From NCBI RefSeq assembly GCF_900172325.1, contig NZ_FWFR01000002.1, forward strand, positions 186,001 to 250,000: 64,000 nucleotides of DNA. The letters are read 5' to 3'. The notes beneath the pieces are model-generated. The model ran no database searches. It worked only from the letters and a program-made list of their open reading frames with translations, and was not told the DNA's origin. The translations under genes were made by a program, and so were the position numbers. This DNA comes from Oceanibacterium hippocampi (lineage in GTDB: Bacteria > Pseudomonadota > Alphaproteobacteria > Sneathiellales > Sneathiellaceae). Positions 61,008 to 64,000 of this stretch are shown here, one piece after another (position 1 is the first letter of the stretch; each line of letters opens with the position of its first letter).

Positions 61008-62831
61008 TTACTCGACGGTGACCGACTTCGCCAGGTTGCGCGGCTGGTCGACATCCGTGCCCTTCATGATCGCCACATGATAGGCCAGCAACTGCACCGG
61101 GATGGCATAAAGAATCGGCGTGACGAAGGGATCGGCCTTCGGCAGCTCCACGACCGCGCTGGCATCATGGCCGACCGCCGCGATGCCGTCCCGGTCGGAG
61201 AGGAAGATGACCCGGCCACCGCGCGCGCTTACCTGCTGCAGGTTGGACGCGGTCTTGTCGAACAGCGCGCCCGAGGGCGCGATGACGATGATCGGCACGT
61301 CCTTGTCGACCAGCGCGATCGGGCCGTGCTTGAGTTCGCCCGCGGCATAGCCCTCGGCATGGATATAGGAGATTTCCTTGAGCTTCAGGGCCCCTTCGAG
61401 CGCGATCGGATAGTCCAGGCCGCGGCCGATATAGAGCACGTCGCGGGCCTCGTGGATATTCTCGGCCAAGGCCCGGATGGTCGCGTCGTTGTTGAGGATC
61501 TCGGTCGCCATTTCGGGCACCTTGGTGATCGCGCTCGACAGCCGGGCCTCGTCGGCATGATCGATCGCGCCGCGCGCGACCCCGGCGTGAATGGCGAGAC
61601 AGGCGAGCGTGACCAGCTGGCAGGTGAATGCCTTGGTCGAGGCGACGCCGATTTCCGGCCCGGCCAGCGTCGGGAAGACGATGTCGCTTTCGCGCGCCAT
61701 CGAGCTCTCGGAGACGTTCAGGATCGAGGCGATGTGCTGCCCGGCCTGCTTGCAGTAGCGGAGCGCCGCGAGCGTGTCGGCGGTCTCCCCCGACTGCGAG
61801 ATGAACAGCGCCATGCCGCCATCCGGCATCGGCGCCTCGCGGTAGCGGAACTCCGAGGCGATGTCGATCTCGACCGGCAGGCGGGCGACCTGCTCGAACC
61901 AGTATTTCGCGACCATCGCCGCGTAGTAGGACGAGCCGCAGGCGATGATCGTCACCCGCGACAGGTCGTTCCAGTCCCACGGCAGGTTCGGAATGGTGAT
62001 CGTCCGGCTTGCCGGGTTGAAATAGGCGTTCAGGGTCTCGCCGATCACCGCCGGCTGCTCGAAGATCTCCTTCATCATGAAATGGGCGTGGTTGCCCTTG
62101 CCGATCATCGCCCCCGAATAGGCGGTCAGCTTGATCGGGCGCTCGACGATCCTGTCGTCGACATCGTGGAAGACGGCGCCCTCGCGGGTCAGCTCGACCC
62201 AGTCGCCCTCGGCCAGGTAGGAGATCTTCTGGGTCAGCGGGGCCAGCGCCAGCGCGTCCGAACTCATGAACATCTCGCCGTCGCCCCAGCCGACCGCCAG
62301 CGGGGCCCCGAGCCGGGCGCCGATCAGCAGGTCTTCCCGCCCGGTGAACAGGATCGCCAGCGAGAAGGCGCCGTGCAGGCGCTTCAGCGAGGCGGCCGCC
62401 GCCTCCTGCGGCCCCATCCCCTCGTCCATGTACTGGCTGATCAGGTGGGCGACGACCTCGGTATCGGTGTCGGACGCGAAGCTGTGCCCCTTGGCGCGGA
62501 GTTCCGCGGCCAGTTCCCGGTAGTTCTCGACTATGCCGTTGTGGACGACGGCGACATTCTTGGCGGCATGGGGATGGGCATTCCGTTCGTTCGGCACCCC
62601 GTGCGTCGCCCAGCGCGTGTGGCCGATGCCGATGACGCCGTCAAGCGGCGACTTGTCGAGGACCGCAACCAGCCGGTCGAGCTTGCCCTCGCTTCGGCGT
62701 CGTTCGATCCGCCCCTCGACCAGAGTCGCCACGCCGGCCGAATCGTAGCCGCGATATTCCAGCCGGCGCAGGCCGTCGACCAGCGACGATGTCACGCTCG
62801 ACTTGCCGATCACTCCGATAATGCCGCACAT
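61008..62831 (-). CDS. glmS: Glutamine--fructose-6-phosphate aminotransferase
   Basis: GlmS makes glucosamine 6-phosphate, the entry to cell-wall hexosamines. The 607-residue protein has the N-terminal nucleophile Cys in MCGIIGVIGKSSV, glutaminase blocks GHTRWATHGVPNERNAHPH, two SIS domains (CGSSYYAAMVAKYWFEQ, FISQSGETADTLAALR), and the C-terminal DQPRNLAKSVTVE. It follows glmU by 52 bp. No glmS ribozyme-like element is seen. Confidence 0.97.
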   Translation of the reverse strand: MCGIIGVIGKSSVTSSLVDGLRRLEYRGYDSAGVATLVEGRIERRRSEGKLDRLVAVLDKSPLDGVIGIGHTRWATHGVPNERNAHPHAAKNVAVVHNGIVENYRELAAELRAKGHSFASDTDTEVVAHLISQYMDEGMGPQEAAAASLKRLHGAFSLAILFTGREDLLIGARLGAPLAVGWGDGEMFMSSDALALAPLTQKISYLAEGDWVELTREGAVFHDVDDRIVERPIKLTAYSGAMIGKGNHAHFMMKEIFEQPAVIGETLNAYFNPASRTITIPNLPWDWNDLSRVTIIACGSSYYAAMVAKYWFEQVARLPVEIDIASEFRYREAPMPDGGMALFISQSGETADTLAALRYCKQAGQHIASILNVSESSMARESDIVFPTLAGPEIGVASTKAFTCQLVTLACLAIHAGVARGAIDHADEARLSSAITKVPEMATEILNNDATIRALAENIHEARDVLYIGRGLDYPIALEGALKLKEISYIHAEGYAAGELKHGPIALVDKDVPIIVIAPSGALFDKTASNLQQVSARGGRVIFLSDRDGIAAVGHDASAVVELPKADPFVTPILYAIPVQLLAYHVAIMKGTDVDQPRNLAKSVTVE

Positions 62832-62883
62832 GGGCGCGTCCCCGGTTCGATAACGTGAAGATGAAAATCAGGCAGGCGGGCGC

Positions 62884-64000
62884 TCAGACGCCCTTCTTTT
62901 CGGCACTCTTACGGTCGCGGAACGCCGCCGCCCAGCCCTTGCGCGTGGTCTGCGGCGCCCGCGTGACGGCAAGCTCGTCGGCGGCGACATCCTTGGATAT
63001 TGCGCTGCCGGCCCCGACGACCGCGCCCTCGCCGACCGTCACCGGGGCGATCAGCGCGGTGTTCGAACCGATGAAGGCGCCGGCCCCGATCACCGTCCTG
63101 TACTTGAAGAAGCCGTCGTAGTTGCAGGTGATCGTTCCGGCCCCGATATTGGCTTTCGCGCCGATCTCGGCATCGCCGATGTAGCTCAGGTGGTTGACCT
63201 TGGCGCCGGGGCCGATATCCGCCTTCTTGACCTCGACGAAATTGCCGACCTTGGCGCCGCGCGCGAGCGTCGCGCCGGGCCGCAGTCGGGCATAGGGTCC
63301 GACCTCGCAACCGGCATCGACGCGGGCGCCCTCGAGATGGGAGAATGCGCGGATGCGCGTACCCTCGCCGACCGTGACGCCGGGCCCGAACCAGACGTTC
63401 GGCTCGACCGTGACGTCGGCGCCCAGCACCGTGTCGTGGCTCAGCCAGACGGTTTCCGGCGCGATCAGGCTGACGCCCGCGGCCATCGCGGCGGCGCGGA
63501 GCTGTTGCTGCACGATCGTTTCGGCCTCGGCCAGCTCGGCGCGGCTGTTGACGCCGAGCAGCTCGCGTTCGGTGCCCTCGACGACGCGCGCGCTCCAGCC
63601 CTTGCGGCGGGCGATCGCGACCACGTCGGTGAGGAAATACTCGCCCTTCGGATTGTCATTGGTGACCGCATCGAGCAGCGCGAGCGCACGCTTGCCGTCG
63701 AGCGCCATGACGCCGGAATTGCAGAGCCTGATCGCCCGCTCCTCCTCGCTCGCCGCGACATACTCGACGATCGCCTGCAGTTCGCCCGAGGCGCCGGTGA
63801 CGAGCCGTCCGTAATGCTTCGGATCGTCCGGCCGGAAGCCCAGCACGACAACCGCCGGGTTGTCCGCCGCGCGGCGCGCCTTCAGCATCGCCTCGAGCGT
63901 CGCCGGACGGATCAGCGGGGTATCGCCGAACAGGACCAGCACGTCGCCGTCGAAGCCCTCCAGCCACTGCCGGGCCGCGAGCACCGCGTGCGCGGTGCCG
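62884..64000 (-). CDS. glmU: Bifunctional UDP-GlcNAc pyrophosphorylase/GlcN-1-P acetyltransferase, 5'-truncated
   Basis: GlmU acetylates glucosamine 1-phosphate and couples it to UTP, giving UDP-N-acetylglucosamine. About 372 codons are visible; roughly 80 N-terminal residues with the nucleotide-binding GxGTxMxS loop lie beyond the window end. Present are [39 protein letters not shown], and the left-handed helix region with [53 protein letters not shown] and [15 protein letters not shown]. It is the first gene visible of a glmU-glmS unit. Confidence 0.96.
   Translation of the reverse strand, partial: GTAHAVLAARQWLEGFDGDVLVLFGDTPLIRPATLEAMLKARRAADNPAVVVLGFRPDDPKHYGRLVTGASGELQAIVEYVAASEEERAIRLCNSGVMALDGKRALALLDAVTNDNPKGEYFLTDVVAIARRKGWSARVVEGTERELLGVNSRAELAEAETIVQQQLRAAAMAAGVSLIAPETVWLSHDTVLGADVTVEPNVWFGPGVTVGEGTRIRAFSHLEGARVDAGCEVGPYARLRPGATLARGAKVGNFVEVKKADIGPGAKVNHLSYIGDAEIGAKANIGAGTITCNYDGFFKYRTVIGAGAFIGSNTALIAPVTVGEGAVVGAGSAISKDVAADELAVTRAPQTTRKGWAAAFRDRKSAEKKGV

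Noticed and set aside
1-64000. CRISPR arrays, insertion sequences or transposases
   Set aside because: No regularly spaced direct repeats and no transposase or integrase motifs were seen anywhere in the window.

Overview
The window is about 64 kb of GC-rich bacterial chromosome. Its gene content points to an alphaproteobacterium, most like a Rhodospirillales-type organism. Supporting signs are a fused SecDF, a DUF1476 (F1-ATPase zeta inhibitor) gene, homologues of the mitochondrial complex I assembly factors NDUFAF3 and NDUFAF6, the purC-purS-purQ-purL-bolA-grxD order, a class II DAHP synthase, and the overall codon use. Taxonomy below class level is inference. Most of the window is ordinary core genome.

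Layout. At 1-3731 lie the 3' part of uvrA and then trmFO. A structured, terminator-ended non-coding stretch on the minus strand follows (3752-3945). From 4036 to 9231 there is an export and respiration neighbourhood: an NDUFAF6-like protein, sodB, an NDUFAF3-like protein, secDF and yajC. From 9425 to 12126 are a DUF815 ATPase and two tandem HD-domain paralogues; the second has lost nearly all its metal ligands. Small envelope proteins, tRNA-Thr(CGU), a histidine kinase, a MarR regulator and a lone receiver protein follow. An arsenic operon, arsR-arsI-arsC-acr3, occupies 17527-20151. Its promoter and operator overlap, and its mRNA is probably leaderless.

The main accessory region is 20189-22876. 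This is a small island bounded by 31-bp direct repeats of the 3' end of tRNA-Leu(UAA). It holds a decayed ardC antirestriction remnant that runs into the distal repeat, a palindrome-rich GC-rich spacer, and two AT-rich genes. One encodes an Abi_C protein with a HEPN-like R-x6-H motif. The other encodes a protein resembling the predicted pPIWI-associating nuclease group. No integrase remains. This pair is the best candidate here for a poorly described anti-phage module.

From 22940 to 37459 are an acyl-CoA ligase, a CinA-like gene, sfsA-map-radC, an XRE regulator, a 2OG-Fe(II) oxygenase, purB, a TauE transporter, the zeta ATPase inhibitor, and the purine/BolA/Grx4 cluster. From 37507 to 41548 are stress and detoxification genes, including a TetR regulator and an AhpD-like gene that carry matching palindromes. 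From 41575 to 64000 every gene is on the minus strand: rpsD, glutathione S-transferase, epoxide hydrolase-trmJ, cimA-cysS, a translationally coupled plsC-cdsA-CDP-alcohol transferase module, nadE, TPR/DUF302, pncB, class II aroG, gor, gabD, an adenylate cyclase, glmS and the 3' part of glmU.

All calls come from reading the sequence and its translations. No database search or structure prediction was run.
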